Assembly: GCF_026000115.1 (NCBI RefSeq)
Contig: NZ_AP026867.1
Span: 1,643,501-1,707,500, forward strand
Direction: 5' to 3'
DNA: 64,000 bases
Source: Aureispira anguillae
GTDB taxonomy: Bacteria; Bacteroidota; Bacteroidia; Chitinophagales; Saprospiraceae
Part shown: positions 52,331-62,642 of the stretch, one piece after another
How the letters are laid out: every line of letters starts with the position of its first letter
Numbering within the stretch: the stretch's first letter is position 1
Position numbers and translations under genes: made by a program
The notes under the pieces: model-generated
What the model was told of the DNA's origin: nothing
The model's database searches: none
What the model saw: the letters and a program-made list of their open reading frames with translations, nothing else

Positions 52331-53077
52331 ATGATAAATGCAATCATAGTAGATGACGAAAGGTCAGCGAGGAATATATTACAAAAACTTCTAGATATGA
52401 ATCACCCAGAGATTCATGTTTTAGATACCTGCCCAGACTTGCTCACTGCTGTACAATCAATAAAAAAGCATCAGCCAGATGTTGTATTTCTTGATGTTGA
52501 AATGCCAAGGAACTCTGGATTTGAAATCACGAACTATTTTAATCCCATCAATTTTGAGATCATTTTTATTACGGCATATGATCAATATGCAATTAAAGCA
52601 TTTGAAATTTCTGCCTTGGATTATATTTTGAAACCAATAGAAGTAGATCGTTTAGAGAGCTGCATCAAGAAGCTATCTAAAAACATAGAAATAGCTGATT
52701 TGACTGATAGATTAAAAGTGCTTACAGAAACTATTGAATCACAAAAAGTATCAAAAATTACCGTCTACTACAAAGGTAGTCGATACATCATTGAAGTTTC
52801 CAATATCATTGCAGTCAAAGCGGAGCATGCTTATTGTACGATCTATATAAGTGGTAGTAATGATCTATTTGTTATCAGCAAAAACCTAAAACAAGTCACA
52901 CACTTAATTGATGACAACAAGCAGTTTTATAGAACACATCGTTCATGGCTGATCAATCTTAATAAAATGCAATCCTACTCTAAATCAAAGGGAATTGTCA
53001 CCTTAGAGGGATCCATTGAAGCACGATTGTCAAAATACAAATTTGAGGATTTCGAAAAATTCATCATGAACCGTTGA
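52331..53077 (+). CDS. LytTR-family response regulator
   Basis: A 248-residue protein. The receiver domain has the acidic pair D8-D9, phospho-acceptor D55 in VFLDVEMP, T81 and K101 (ILKP). After a short linker (about 120-140) comes a LytTR DNA-binding domain with FYRTHRSWLINLNKM. It pairs with the upstream kinase. Likely targets include nearby secreted-protein genes, but no direct evidence is visible. Confidence 0.93.
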   Translation: MINAIIVDDERSARNILQKLLDMNHPEIHVLDTCPDLLTAVQSIKKHQPDVVFLDVEMPRNSGFEITNYFNPINFEIIFITAYDQYAIKAFEISALDYILKPIEVDRLESCIKKLSKNIEIADLTDRLKVLTETIESQKVSKITVYYKGSRYIIEVSNIIAVKAEHAYCTIYISGSNDLFVISKNLKQVTHLIDDNKQFYRTHRSWLINLNKMQSYSKSKGIVTLEGSIEARLSKYKFEDFEKFIMNR

Positions 53078-53129
53078 TACACTTTTACCATTGAAAATAA
53101 ATCGTCTAGTCTATTCATAAACAAAATAT

Positions 53130-53160
53130 GCTACTCGTAAATCATTTTTGGATGAGTAGC
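53130..53160 (+). terminator. Candidate terminator after the two-component operon
   Basis: GCTACTC and GAGTAGC form a seven-base stem around a T-rich loop, 50 bases after the regulator stop. The T tail is weak, so confidence is moderate. Confidence 0.5.
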
Positions 53161-53219
53161 TTCACTTCTATTCCTTTGCAGAGAATAAATTTAAAATCTA
53201 ATAAATTTAAAATCTAAAA

Positions 53220-55064
53220 ATGGTTAATAGGAAAATAATTGTATTGTTTATAACTGTATTGCTTATTCCCTTTTTAGGGAACACGCAACATTGGAATCAA
53301 AAAGGCGTGGATATTGACGGAGAAGCTGCAGGTGATAACAGTGGAAGTAGCGTTTCCTTAAGTTCAGATGGAAATACGCTTGCTATTGGTGCTTACCTGA
53401 ATGCTGGAAATGGCACAGATGCAGGTCATGTCCGCGTACATGAATGGAATGGGACTGCTTGGAACCAAAAAGGCGTAGATATTGATGGGGAAGCTGCAAA
53501 TGATTGGAGTGGAAGTAGTGTGTCTTTAAGTTCAGATGGAAATACGCTTGCTATTGGTGCTTATCTGAATGATGGCAATGGAAGTAATGCAGGTCATGTC
53601 CGTGTGTATGAATGGAATGGGATTACTTGGACCCCCAAAGGCGTAGATATTGATGGAGAAGCTGCAAATGACCGAAGTGGAAGTAGTGTGTCCTTAAATT
53701 CAGATGGAAATACACTTGCCATTGGGGCTCGAGGTAATGATGGAAATGGCACAGATGCAGGTCATGTCCGTGTGTATGAATGGAATGGGACTGCTTGGAT
53801 CCCAAAAGGCGTGGATATTGATGGGGAAGCTGCAGGTGATTTCAGTGGAAGTAGTCTGTCCTTAAGTTCAAATGGAAATACACTCGCTATTGGTGCTGAA
53901 AGGAATGATGGCAATGGAAGTAATGCAGGTCATGTCCATGTGTATGAATGGAATGGGACTACTTGGACCCCCAAAGGCGTGGATATTGATGGAGAAGCTG
54001 CATATGATAACAGTGGAAGTAGTGTGTCCTTAAGTTCAGATGGAAATACGCTCGTTATTGGGGCTTACTTGAATGATGGAAATGGTACAGATGCAGGTCA
54101 TGTTCGTGTGTATGAATGGAATGGAACTACTTGGAATCAAAAAGGTGTGGATATTGATGGGGAAGCTGCAAATGATTGGAGTGGAAGTAGTGTGTCCTTA
54201 AGTTCAGATGGAAATATACTTGCTATTGGTGCTTTATGGAATGATGGAAATGGTACAGATGCAGGTCATGTCTGTGCTTATGAATTTTGTTCTAGCACAT
54301 CTAGTACCGATGTGCATACAACCTGTGATTCCTATACATGGATTGATGGAAATACTTATACTTCATCGAATAATACAGCAACATTTGTATTAACTAATAT
54401 GGCTGGTTGTGATTCTATAGTAACGCTTGATTTGACCATCAATACCCCAACTACAGGAACAGATGTACAAACAGCCTGCGATTCTTATACATGGATTGAT
54501 GGGAATACTTATACTTCATCGAATAATACAGCAACGTTCACATTACAAAATGTTGCAGGTTGCGATTCCATTGTAACACTTGATTTAACAATCAATCTAG
54601 TGAATACGACTACATCAATTATGGGGGTAACTATCATGGCAAATACGTCAAATGTCGCTTATCAATGGCTCGATTGTAATAACAACAATACACCAATTAC
54701 GGGAGAAACTGGGCAATCTTTCACTGCCACTACAAATGGAAATTATGCAGTTATTGTTACTGAAAATGGGTGTTCTGATACTTCAGCTTGTGTGGCAATT
54801 ACAACTTTGAATATAAATAAGTTAAGAGAAACATCAGTATATGCTTATCCCAATCCCACCCAAGGTGATCTTATGCTCTCATTTCCTCAAGTTACTACTG
54901 ATGTTTTGATTAAGGTAAGTGACACTAAAGGACAAATTATTACTACACATCACTATGATATGGCTAAAGATGTAGAATTAAAATTAGAGGGTACTCAAGG
55001 CATCTACCTTATTACAATAACTCACAGTAATAATAATCAAATTCTGCGTTGCATAAAACAATAA
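53220..55064 (+). CDS. Secreted FG-GAP-like repeat protein with T9SS sorting domain
   Basis: A 614-residue protein with a signal peptide (about residues 1-22). Six 56-residue repeats, each 168 bases, run from about 53301 to 54300; each reads KGVDIDGEAAxD...SGSSVSLSSDGNTLAIGA and ends GHVRVYEWNGTTW, a pattern of FG-GAP or integrin-like propeller blades. Two Cys-containing modules follow (ACDSYTWIDGNTYTSSNNTA). The C-terminus has an Ig-like stretch and a type A sorting signal, VYAYPNPTQGDLMLSF to the final LRCIKQ, which directs export by the type IX system and anchoring at the cell surface. The repeat homogeneity indicates recent amplification. Confidence 0.85.
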   Translation: MVNRKIIVLFITVLLIPFLGNTQHWNQKGVDIDGEAAGDNSGSSVSLSSDGNTLAIGAYLNAGNGTDAGHVRVHEWNGTAWNQKGVDIDGEAANDWSGSSVSLSSDGNTLAIGAYLNDGNGSNAGHVRVYEWNGITWTPKGVDIDGEAANDRSGSSVSLNSDGNTLAIGARGNDGNGTDAGHVRVYEWNGTAWIPKGVDIDGEAAGDFSGSSLSLSSNGNTLAIGAERNDGNGSNAGHVHVYEWNGTTWTPKGVDIDGEAAYDNSGSSVSLSSDGNTLVIGAYLNDGNGTDAGHVRVYEWNGTTWNQKGVDIDGEAANDWSGSSVSLSSDGNILAIGALWNDGNGTDAGHVCAYEFCSSTSSTDVHTTCDSYTWIDGNTYTSSNNTATFVLTNMAGCDSIVTLDLTINTPTTGTDVQTACDSYTWIDGNTYTSSNNTATFTLQNVAGCDSIVTLDLTINLVNTTTSIMGVTIMANTSNVAYQWLDCNNNNTPITGETGQSFTATTNGNYAVIVTENGCSDTSACVAITTLNINKLRETSVYAYPNPTQGDLMLSFPQVTTDVLIKVSDTKGQIITTHHYDMAKDVELKLEGTQGIYLITITHSNNNQILRCIKQ

Positions 55065-55121
55065 ATTAGTTAGCCCCCAGTAAATACAACACACTCTTAT
55101 AAGTTATAAATTAAATATAAA

Positions 55122-57206
55122 ATGATTAGGAATAAAATATTAGAGATAGTAGTTATACTATTATTTTTATCATTAAATCTAAATGCACAAACATTCGATT
55201 TTGAGTGGGTTGGTAGTTTTTCAAATATACAACCTTTAAATAATTCAGGGACAAGTTATACCAATGATGTTATTTCAGATACTGCCAATAATATTTATAC
55301 AATTGGTTTTTTTTCGGGTATTATTAGTTTTAATCCAAATGTCACCAATGGATCCATGTTAACCTCCAATGGAGATGATGATATTTTTATTTGTAAACTT
55401 GACGCTAGTGGAAATTATCTTTGGGTGAAATCTATAGGAGGAATTAATCAAGATTTTGTGAGCGCAATAGCTATAGATGTAAATGGAGATTTACTCATTA
55501 CAGGTTCCTTCTCTGGAACTGTTGATTTCGATCCAAGTTCAGGAATAACTAATATGACATCTATTAATTCATTTGATGCATTTGTACTAAAAATGGATAC
55601 CAATGGTAATCTAATTTGGGCAAAACAAATGGGAGGAAATAACCAAGTTATTTCCCAAGCTATAGCAACTGATATGGATGGTAATGTATATACAACAGGT
55701 TCCTTTGAAGGCACTACTGATTTTGACCCTTCTAGTAACATAACAAATTTAACCTCCAATGGAGATGATGATATTTATGTTCAAAAATTAGATTCACTTG
55801 GAAATTTTCTTTGGACTAAATCTATAGGTAGTGCAGGGCAGGATATAGGAAGAGGCGTAAAAGTGGATAATTCGGGAAATGTCTTTGTGGCAGGCTCCTT
55901 CTCTGGAACTGTTGATTTTGATCCTAATGTAGGAGTGAATAATATTGCAAGTAATGGTTTGTTAGATGGATTTACTCTAAAATTAGACATTAATGGTAAT
56001 TTTGCTTGGATTCGTCAAACGGGAGGGACTGGTGATGACCTAATACGTGCAATTTGCATAGATTATAATAATGATTTAGTTGTTACTGGGCAGATATCAG
56101 GTACGGTAGATCTTGATCCAACAATTGGTGCCTTTTCCTCTCAATCAAGTGGACAAGAAGATATTTTTGTTCAAAAGTTAGACAGTAATGGCAATTTTAT
56201 TTGGGCTACAAGCCATGGTGGAAATTCATTAGATTGGGTATGGGGATTAGATATAGATATAAATAACAATATCTATACTACAGGTATTTTTACTAATTCC
56301 TTAGATGCAGACCCAGGAATAGGAACATTTACCCTAACTTCAAATGGTTTATTTGATATAGTGACTCAGAAGCTATCTTCTAGTGGCAATTTTATTTGGG
56401 CTAGCCAAATTGGAGGAACAGGGACTGAATTGGCTTATGCAATTGATGTCAATACATCAGGTGATGTATATACAGTAGGTTTTTTTGAATCTAATGTAGA
56501 CTTCGATCCTACAATTGGAGTTTTCAATCTGAATGTAGGGAATAATCAAAACGCATTTGTGCAGAAGTTGAGCCAAGAAATATGTTCCAATACTTTTGCT
56601 ACTGACATACAAACAGCCTGCAATTCCTATATTTGGATAGATAGCAACACCTATACAACTTCTAACAATACGGCAACATTTATACTTCAAAATAGTGCTG
56701 GGTGTGATTCTGTAATAACATTAGATTTAACAATAAATACTCCTAATGTTACTACAACTACTACCTACCTGACTATTACAGCAGATGCACAAAATGCTAC
56801 TTACCAATGGCTCGATTGTAATAACAACAATACACCAATTATGGGAGAAACTGGACAATCTTTCACTGCCACTACAAATGGAAATTATGCAGTTATTGTT
56901 ACTGAAAACGGGTGTTCTGATACTTCAGCTTGCGTGGCAATTACAACTCTGAATATAAATAAGTTAAAAGAAACATCAGTATATGCTTATCCCAATCCCA
57001 CCCAAGGTGATCTTATGCTCTCATTTCCTCAAGTTACTACTGATGTTTTGATTAAGGTAAGTGACACTAAAGGGCAAGTTATTACTACACATCACTATGA
57101 CATGGTTAAAGATATAGAATTAAAATTAGAGGGGGAGCAGGGTATCTACCTTATTACAATAACTCACAGTAATAATAATCAAATTTTACGTTGCGTAAAA
57201 CAATAA
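55122..57206 (+). CDS. Secreted SBBP-type beta-propeller protein with T9SS sorting domain
   Basis: A 694-residue protein with a signal peptide ending near LNLNAQ. Seven or so blades of about 50-60 residues carry the SBBP-like pattern (DxxGNxIWA, GxxDFDP, TNGNxYTTGSF) between residues 20 and 480. A Cys module (TACNSYIWIDSNTYTTSNNT) and the sorting domain NPTQGDLMLSFPQVTTDVLI follow. The last roughly 130 residues are almost the same as in the preceding gene. Probably a cell-surface protein; ligand unknown. Confidence 0.85.
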   Translation: MIRNKILEIVVILLFLSLNLNAQTFDFEWVGSFSNIQPLNNSGTSYTNDVISDTANNIYTIGFFSGIISFNPNVTNGSMLTSNGDDDIFICKLDASGNYLWVKSIGGINQDFVSAIAIDVNGDLLITGSFSGTVDFDPSSGITNMTSINSFDAFVLKMDTNGNLIWAKQMGGNNQVISQAIATDMDGNVYTTGSFEGTTDFDPSSNITNLTSNGDDDIYVQKLDSLGNFLWTKSIGSAGQDIGRGVKVDNSGNVFVAGSFSGTVDFDPNVGVNNIASNGLLDGFTLKLDINGNFAWIRQTGGTGDDLIRAICIDYNNDLVVTGQISGTVDLDPTIGAFSSQSSGQEDIFVQKLDSNGNFIWATSHGGNSLDWVWGLDIDINNNIYTTGIFTNSLDADPGIGTFTLTSNGLFDIVTQKLSSSGNFIWASQIGGTGTELAYAIDVNTSGDVYTVGFFESNVDFDPTIGVFNLNVGNNQNAFVQKLSQEICSNTFATDIQTACNSYIWIDSNTYTTSNNTATFILQNSAGCDSVITLDLTINTPNVTTTTTYLTITADAQNATYQWLDCNNNNTPIMGETGQSFTATTNGNYAVIVTENGCSDTSACVAITTLNINKLKETSVYAYPNPTQGDLMLSFPQVTTDVLIKVSDTKGQVITTHHYDMVKDIELKLEGEQGIYLITITHSNNNQILRCVKQ

Positions 57207-57443
57207 ATTAGTTTATGAGGGTACTCCTTTCTGTTTTATATAACATTTAAAATTCAGCCTCAAAATAAGGCTTGACTTTCATTGAATTATACTTCTTAAA
57301 AATAAGTTATTCAGTCCAGCCATAAACCCAATATGCTATTTATAAATCCTTTTATATTCTGATATATATTATCTCCTTTAGCACTTAGCTTGGTCTAAAT
57401 GATAATATATTTTTTTTAACAATCGTTTAATAAACAATTAAAT
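57207..57443. other. Intergenic region
   Basis: AT-rich, no gene or clear terminator seen. Confidence 0.4.
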
Positions 57444-58361
57444 ATGAAAATTAATAATCATCTTTTTTTACTTTTTGTCTTGTTCTCTATATCAAATATT
57501 AATGCTCAAGAGTCATTTTTTAGTGCTCTAAAAAAACAAGAAAACAAACGATATACTTCTTATTATAATATATATGAAGATGGTGGTAAGATATTTGCAT
57601 CAACTTACCATAAAACACATCGTGCAATGCCCTTGGAATACGAAGGAATTCCTACAGGTATTCAATTTTTCGATAAGGAAAAAGGAGAGGATAAAGAAAA
57701 AGAAAGAGGAAAAAAAATTGAATTTACTTCTCCAGGATCATATAGATTAGCTGGTTATCCAAATACAAGAATGTTACATTTTGTACGGGGTAATACAGGA
57801 ATAGTTGTTATTGGAAATTACATTTTTGAACTAAAAGGAGTTAATGAAGATGCAACTAATTTCCGCAAGATAGATCATATGTACTTGGCAAATCTTGATA
57901 ATAATGGTAAAAAAATAAAGGGAATTAGTAAAAAAACAGCTATGGCTGATAATCCTTATAAATTGGTGAGAGACTATCTTGTTGCAATGAAAAAGATAGA
58001 AGATGAATACACATTAACTAAAAGTGATGAGGCAGATTTGGCATTAATGAATTTGGCACAAGAAGCTTATGAAAAGAAAGTACAAGGTGATTTTGAGGAA
58101 TTTAAAAAAATAAAGGCTGAACAAAAGAGGCTTATGTCAGGTACAATTGTAACACTAAAAAACACCTCTTCAGAGAAAATTTGGATAGGATCAGAAAGTA
58201 CACATATATCTCCCGATTTTGTATTATCAGGTTCAACAATTGAATGGGATTGTGATGATGATGCTTATATCTATCAGAAAAGTAGTTCAGGTGATTTTCA
58301 TAGCAAAAGGAAAGTATACTCTGCAAATTCAGGTTGTGGCAAAACAATAAGTATTAACTAA
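57444..58361 (+). CDS. Secreted protein of unknown function
   Basis: A 305-residue protein with the signal peptide MKINNHLFLLFVLFSISNIN then AQ. The mature part has a charged helical middle (KEKGEDKEKERGKK at about residue 78; long Lys/Glu helices at about 175-230) and a C-terminal beta-rich domain with GTIVTLKNTSSEKIWIGSES and two or three Cys that may form a disulfide. No sorting domain or catalytic motif is recognised. It stands alone, with long AT-rich flanks on both sides. Confidence 0.65.
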   Translation: MKINNHLFLLFVLFSISNINAQESFFSALKKQENKRYTSYYNIYEDGGKIFASTYHKTHRAMPLEYEGIPTGIQFFDKEKGEDKEKERGKKIEFTSPGSYRLAGYPNTRMLHFVRGNTGIVVIGNYIFELKGVNEDATNFRKIDHMYLANLDNNGKKIKGISKKTAMADNPYKLVRDYLVAMKKIEDEYTLTKSDEADLALMNLAQEAYEKKVQGDFEEFKKIKAEQKRLMSGTIVTLKNTSSEKIWIGSESTHISPDFVLSGSTIEWDCDDDAYIYQKSSSGDFHSKRKVYSANSGCGKTISIN

Positions 58362-58821
58362 TTGATAATGCTTATCAAAGTCAAATCTCTGAAGTAATTA
58401 TTTTAACTATATCATCTAAGATGAGATTTAGAGGCTTTGAATATGTCAAATATCAGACTACCTCACGTTTTTTATGCTATCCGAAAACAGGCTTAAATTA
58501 TTGATGTTGGTTATGGCTTTTGTGTTAACATTTATCGCTAGTACATTGAAATTTAGTTGGAAGCTCATCAAGACTTGGTGTCCTAGAACAGTAAATCGGC
58601 AGGGAAGTTTTTTCTGCCGATTTACCACTTAAGATTAGCCATTAGCCAACTCATTCTGTATGAGATCATTCCTGAAACTTAAGAGATGACTTATATATTA
58701 AAAGTATGGGTATTTGATAGAAGTATAACAGAGTATAGTGGCTAATAAAATTATTCTGTTTTCAGAACTAGTGCGCTACTAATCGTTTGCAACAGAGAAG
58801 GAAGATCACTTATTGTGTTAA
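58362..58821. other. Intergenic region with one strong inverted repeat
   Basis: No gene is seen. GTAAATCGGCAG (58591-58602) pairs perfectly with CTGCCGATTTAC (58614-58625) around a T-rich loop, which may be a terminator or part of an IS remnant. The rest looks like decayed mobile DNA. Confidence 0.45.
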
Positions 58822-59079
58822 GGAGAGCATAAACTACAAATTGATAGTATCTCTTTGATAGAATATTTATCTTTTGATGTCTTTAACGAAGGAACTCACT
58901 TGAAAGAGATAATTTTTATAGCTCACCGCTTGACAGGTAAAAAGGTGAAATTACTCGAAGCAGATGCTATCTATGCGACGAATGTAAACCGAAAATTTGC
59001 CAGTAAAAACAGATTAAGCCTATCTAATGTTTTGAAAATTGGTCGAAGAATGGCTATGAAATTGAAAGTTGCGGCATAA
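58822..59079 (+). pseudogene. Transposase remnant (ISNCY/IS1182-like C-terminal fragment)
   Basis: The frame opens after a stop at 58821 and has no proper start. It reads IEYLSFDVFNEGTHLKE and LLEADAIYATNVNRKFASKN, matching the conserved region of ISNCY-type transposases where ADxIYxTxxNR is typical. Only about 85 residues remain. A perfect palindrome follows. Confidence 0.6.
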
Positions 59080-59101
59080 TTATTCTCTTTAAATTGAAAA
59101 A

Positions 59102-59136
59102 TCCTACACTAAGTTAACTTAGTGTAGGACTCTTTT
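59102..59136 (+). terminator. Perfect 28-nt palindrome with T run
   Basis: TCCTACACTAAGTT is followed directly by its complement AACTTAGTGTAGGA and then CTCTTTTT. It can act as a terminator for the transposase remnant region. Confidence 0.6.
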
Positions 59137-59519
59137 TGTCTTTACTCATGAATATCCCAAAATAGATGTGACAACTTTTCGCACGTATCCCAACAGTATC
59201 TCTAATACGCATTTTTCGCAATAATTACTTGGTTTTTGAAGTATTTTAGACGCTAAATTTATTTTGATACACTTTGGTATTATAAGGAGATTCCTTAGAC
59301 TTATTTCTGTTCCCAAAATAACAACTTGAATATTGACTAATTTGGGGAATAAAAAGCCTTTATTAAAATTTGAATATCAGTTTTTTATTAAAAACGCCGT
59401 GGTTGATTTATACCTTTTGACTAGGTATAACCTAATTAGGTCATAATGATCTACTAAGAAAACATTTTTAAACAACTTCAATATCTATTCGTTCAATAGT
59501 AAAAGTGGTATAAATACTA
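59137..59519. other. Intergenic region
   Basis: AT-rich, with no gene seen between the transposase remnant and the convergent secreted-protein gene. Confidence 0.4.
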
Positions 59520-61655
59520 TCAGTTGGCTAATACGATTTTTCTTATTGCAATTACTTTTTTGCCTTGATCGATTAAATGGACAAAGTATACCCCATTAGG
59601 CAAATTACCTTGATCAAAAACAGTTTCTCTTTTAACAACATTTGTCGTTTCCCATACTACTTTTCCAAATGTATTATAGACAATAAAAGTTGCAGGATTT
59701 CCATCATTATCCAGTAAAAATGTTGTTTTGGTCTTAAATGGATTTGGATAAATCGAAAATATTCTGTCATTAAAGATGTTTTCTATTGATACATCAATCA
59801 TATTTACACAAAGTGAAGTACCTGAACAATCATTTAATGTCACAATTACAGCATAATTTCCATCAACTGTTACTGTATAATCTTGGTTTGTAGCTCCCAA
59901 TATTAAGGAAGAATCACTGCAGTCTATCCATTGGTAAGTAGCATTATTTTGATCTGCTGAAATAACAAGTCCATTAGTTGATGTTGTGATACTTGGTGGT
60001 GTATTCATTCTAAAAGTATCCACGCTTGATGCTGTTCCATCTCCTGTAGTCACAGATATAACCCCTGTACTATCCCTCCCTATAAGTGCTGTAATCTGAG
60101 TGGAAGAATCAACCGAGAAATAAAGAGCATTAACACCTCCAAATGTCACATCTGTAGCACCCGTAAAATTCCCCCCTTTAATTACTACTTCATTTGTATA
60201 TTCACAACCAACGGATGGAGTAAATGAAGTAATCACAGGGAACTTTATTTGTCGAAATACAGATACTTCAAAAAGATAATAATTTGTTACGACTAAATCT
60301 GGTCTACCATCGCCATCCAAATCTGCTATGCCTGCTGATTTAGGTTCTCTAGCTGTTGTCAGATCAATTTTTGAGCCTAAATTAATCATTCCTAAACTAG
60401 AGTTATTCTTCAATAGAGACACTGTATTATCACTAACATTAGGAATCGCTAAATCGGGTTTACCATCTCCATCTATATCTCCTATCTTTATAGAAAAAGG
60501 ATTATCCCCCGTTGCAAAATCAACTTTTGAAGCGAAGCTAGTACTACCTGATGTAGAAGTATTCCGAAGTATAGAGACGGTATTATCATTATAATTTGCT
60601 GCTGCCAAATCTGGCTTCCCATCTCCATCTATGTCACCCATACCAACACCTATAGGAAAGTCTCCTGTTGGAATATCTATTTTGGAAGCAAAACTGACTA
60701 TTCCTATTGTGGAAGTATTCTGAAATACAGATATAGCATCTATAGCAGGACTTGCTATTGCCAAATCAGGCTTTCCATCCCCATCTATGTCTCCTATTCT
60801 GACAGACCGAGGGTTACTAGCACCGATTCCTGTTGAAAAATTAACACTAGTGGCAAAGCTGATACTTCCTTGAGAAGTTGTATTACGTAATATAGAGACC
60901 TTATTACTAAAACGACTTATTACAACCAAGTCTGGCTTTCCATCCTTATCTATATCTCCTATCCTAACAGAGACAGGATCTCCTCCTCCTATTGAAAAGT
61001 CCACTTTTGCATCAAAATTTACGATTCCAACAGTAGAAGTATTTCGAAATATAGATATATCTCCATCATCATTATTAGCTACTACTAAATCGGGTTTACC
61101 ATCGCCATTTATATCTCCTATACTAACCGAACTAGGATAATCTCCTGTTGTGAAATTTACTTTTGGAGCAAAAGTAACAGTTCCTATAATAGAAGTATTT
61201 CGAAAGACAGAAACACTGTTAGCGCTATAGTTAGCTACTGCCAAGTCAGGCTTCCCATCTCCATCTAGATCTCCTACACTGACTTCGACAGGTCTAAAAC
61301 TAGCTGATAAAGACTGTTGAGGAGTAAGATTAAGGCTCCCCAATAAGGTTACATTAAATGGCTGTGCAGAGTAGGTTGTCAAACTATCTGCTAAATTAGT
61401 AATAGAAATATACTGGTGAGTAGCTCCATGAGGAACAATTACCGTTAAACTTGTAGTACTTGCAGTTGTAACCGTAGCTTGAGTAGCTCCAAAAAAAACA
61501 ATATTTTGATTCAATATTGTACTAAAACCTGTTCCAGTAATAACTACTGCACTACCAACTTCTCCACTTGATGGAGAAAACATAGTGATATTAGGTTGTG
61601 CAAAAGTTGCTACAGATATTATAAAATAGCAAGCAATAAGGAATATTTTTTTCAT
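59520..61655 (-). CDS. Secreted FG-GAP/IPT protein with T9SS sorting domain
   Basis: A 711-residue protein with a signal peptide ending near SVATFAQ. An IPT/TIG domain (about residues 20-105, MFSPSSGEVGSAVVITGTGF) is followed by about seven FG-GAP/VCBS repeats of some 50-55 residues with the calcium-loop core DIDGDGKPDLAVAN (about 110-470). A second IPT domain (about 475-545, SFTPSVGCEYTNEVVIKGGN), a Cys-containing Ig-like part and a type A sorting signal (SIYPNPFKTKTTFLL...NGVYFVHLI) complete it. Likely surface-exposed and calcium-binding. It is transcribed against the preceding gene group. Confidence 0.88.
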   Translation of the reverse strand: MKKIFLIACYFIISVATFAQPNITMFSPSSGEVGSAVVITGTGFSTILNQNIVFFGATQATVTTASTTSLTVIVPHGATHQYISITNLADSLTTYSAQPFNVTLLGSLNLTPQQSLSASFRPVEVSVGDLDGDGKPDLAVANYSANSVSVFRNTSIIGTVTFAPKVNFTTGDYPSSVSIGDINGDGKPDLVVANNDDGDISIFRNTSTVGIVNFDAKVDFSIGGGDPVSVRIGDIDKDGKPDLVVISRFSNKVSILRNTTSQGSISFATSVNFSTGIGASNPRSVRIGDIDGDGKPDLAIASPAIDAISVFQNTSTIGIVSFASKIDIPTGDFPIGVGMGDIDGDGKPDLAAANYNDNTVSILRNTSTSGSTSFASKVDFATGDNPFSIKIGDIDGDGKPDLAIPNVSDNTVSLLKNNSSLGMINLGSKIDLTTAREPKSAGIADLDGDGRPDLVVTNYYLFEVSVFRQIKFPVITSFTPSVGCEYTNEVVIKGGNFTGATDVTFGGVNALYFSVDSSTQITALIGRDSTGVISVTTGDGTASSVDTFRMNTPPSITTSTNGLVISADQNNATYQWIDCSDSSLILGATNQDYTVTVDGNYAVIVTLNDCSGTSLCVNMIDVSIENIFNDRIFSIYPNPFKTKTTFLLDNDGNPATFIVYNTFGKVVWETTNVVKRETVFDQGNLPNGVYFVHLIDQGKKVIAIRKIVLAN

Positions 61656-61910
61656 GAGTTTTATTATTTGAAGTTGTTAAAAAAAAATGAGGAAAAAGGC
61701 AGCCTGAAAAAAAAGTGTTGCAAAAAGTTGAACTAGTTAGTTCTGACATAGACAGAAGAAACAAGTTGCAATATATATAAAGCTATCAAAAAAATTAGGT
61801 TCTCTGACAATTTTTGCCAAAATGAGAAAAAAGGTTAAATTGGGATTGTTAAAAAAGGGGCTTTAAATAGAATTAAAGACGGTGTCAGAGTTGAAGTATG
61901 GTAACTATAG
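61656..61910. other. Intergenic region between two minus-strand genes
   Basis: Should contain the promoter of the FG-GAP gene. No gene seen. Confidence 0.35.
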
Positions 61911-62555
61911 CTACGAAATCCGTTGTTCAGATTGTACAATTTGTTGTAAATCAATAATGGTTTCTGTTCTCTTACAGAAACCATTAATTTCTACTCCTTG
62001 ATGACGAAGGTATTTATAAAGAGTCGCCTTACTGATAGAAAGGTTTTTGCAAATTTCTACAATACTTAGTTTTTCTGCTTTATAAAGAGCTTCGGCAGCA
62101 ATAGCTTTTTGTTGTGCTTTTTCGGATAAACCTTTTGGTCTTCCGCCCACTCGACCTCTTGCTCTGGCAGCTTTGAGTCCAGCTTGTGTACGTTCTCGAA
62201 TAATTTCTCTTTCAAATTCTGCAAGGGAAGTAAAGATGTTAAATACTAATCTACCTTGGGAGGTAATTGTATCAATTGGATCATTGATACTTTTGAGTCC
62301 GATGCCTTTTTCATTTAGTTCATGTACCAACTCAACAAGATGTTTGAGTGAGCGCCCCAATCTGTCTAGTTTCCAAATAACCAAAATATCTCCTTTTCGT
62401 AATTGAGAAAGGAGTCGGTCTAATTCTGCCCGTTCAGTTTTTGCTCCACTTACTACCTCATGGAAAACCTGTTTACAGCCTTCCTTTTTCAAGGCGTCAA
62501 TCTGTAAATTTAAACTCTGATCTTTTGTGCTCACTCTTGCATATCCTATTTTCAT
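61911..62555 (-). CDS. Serine recombinase, resolvase/invertase (Hin/Pin) family
   Basis: A 214-residue protein. The N-terminal resolvase domain has the catalytic serine in MKIGYARVSTKDQ (S9), and the conserved LDRLGRSLKHL and FEREIIRERTQAGLKAARAR segments. The C-terminal HTH is SIVEICKNLSISKATLYKYL. The length and layout are those of DNA invertases and transposon resolvases. About 24 residues extend beyond the usual end. It may invert or resolve DNA nearby, and its divergent neighbour is an ArdC-like gene, so both likely belong to a plasmid- or transposon-derived segment. Confidence 0.93.
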   Translation of the reverse strand: MKIGYARVSTKDQSLNLQIDALKKEGCKQVFHEVVSGAKTERAELDRLLSQLRKGDILVIWKLDRLGRSLKHLVELVHELNEKGIGLKSINDPIDTITSQGRLVFNIFTSLAEFEREIIRERTQAGLKAARARGRVGGRPKGLSEKAQQKAIAAEALYKAEKLSIVEICKNLSISKATLYKYLRHQGVEINGFCKRTETIIDLQQIVQSEQRIS

Positions 62556-62642
62556 GATTCAAGTTTACAAAACTTATCTGAAAGTATAAGATTAAACTTA
62601 GATTAGGTAGACCAGTTTTTTGAACATGCTTAAGAAGCAATT

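Noticed and set aside
53301-54309. CRISPR or satellite array
   Set aside because: The 168-base repeats are in frame and encode propeller-like blades of one secreted protein.
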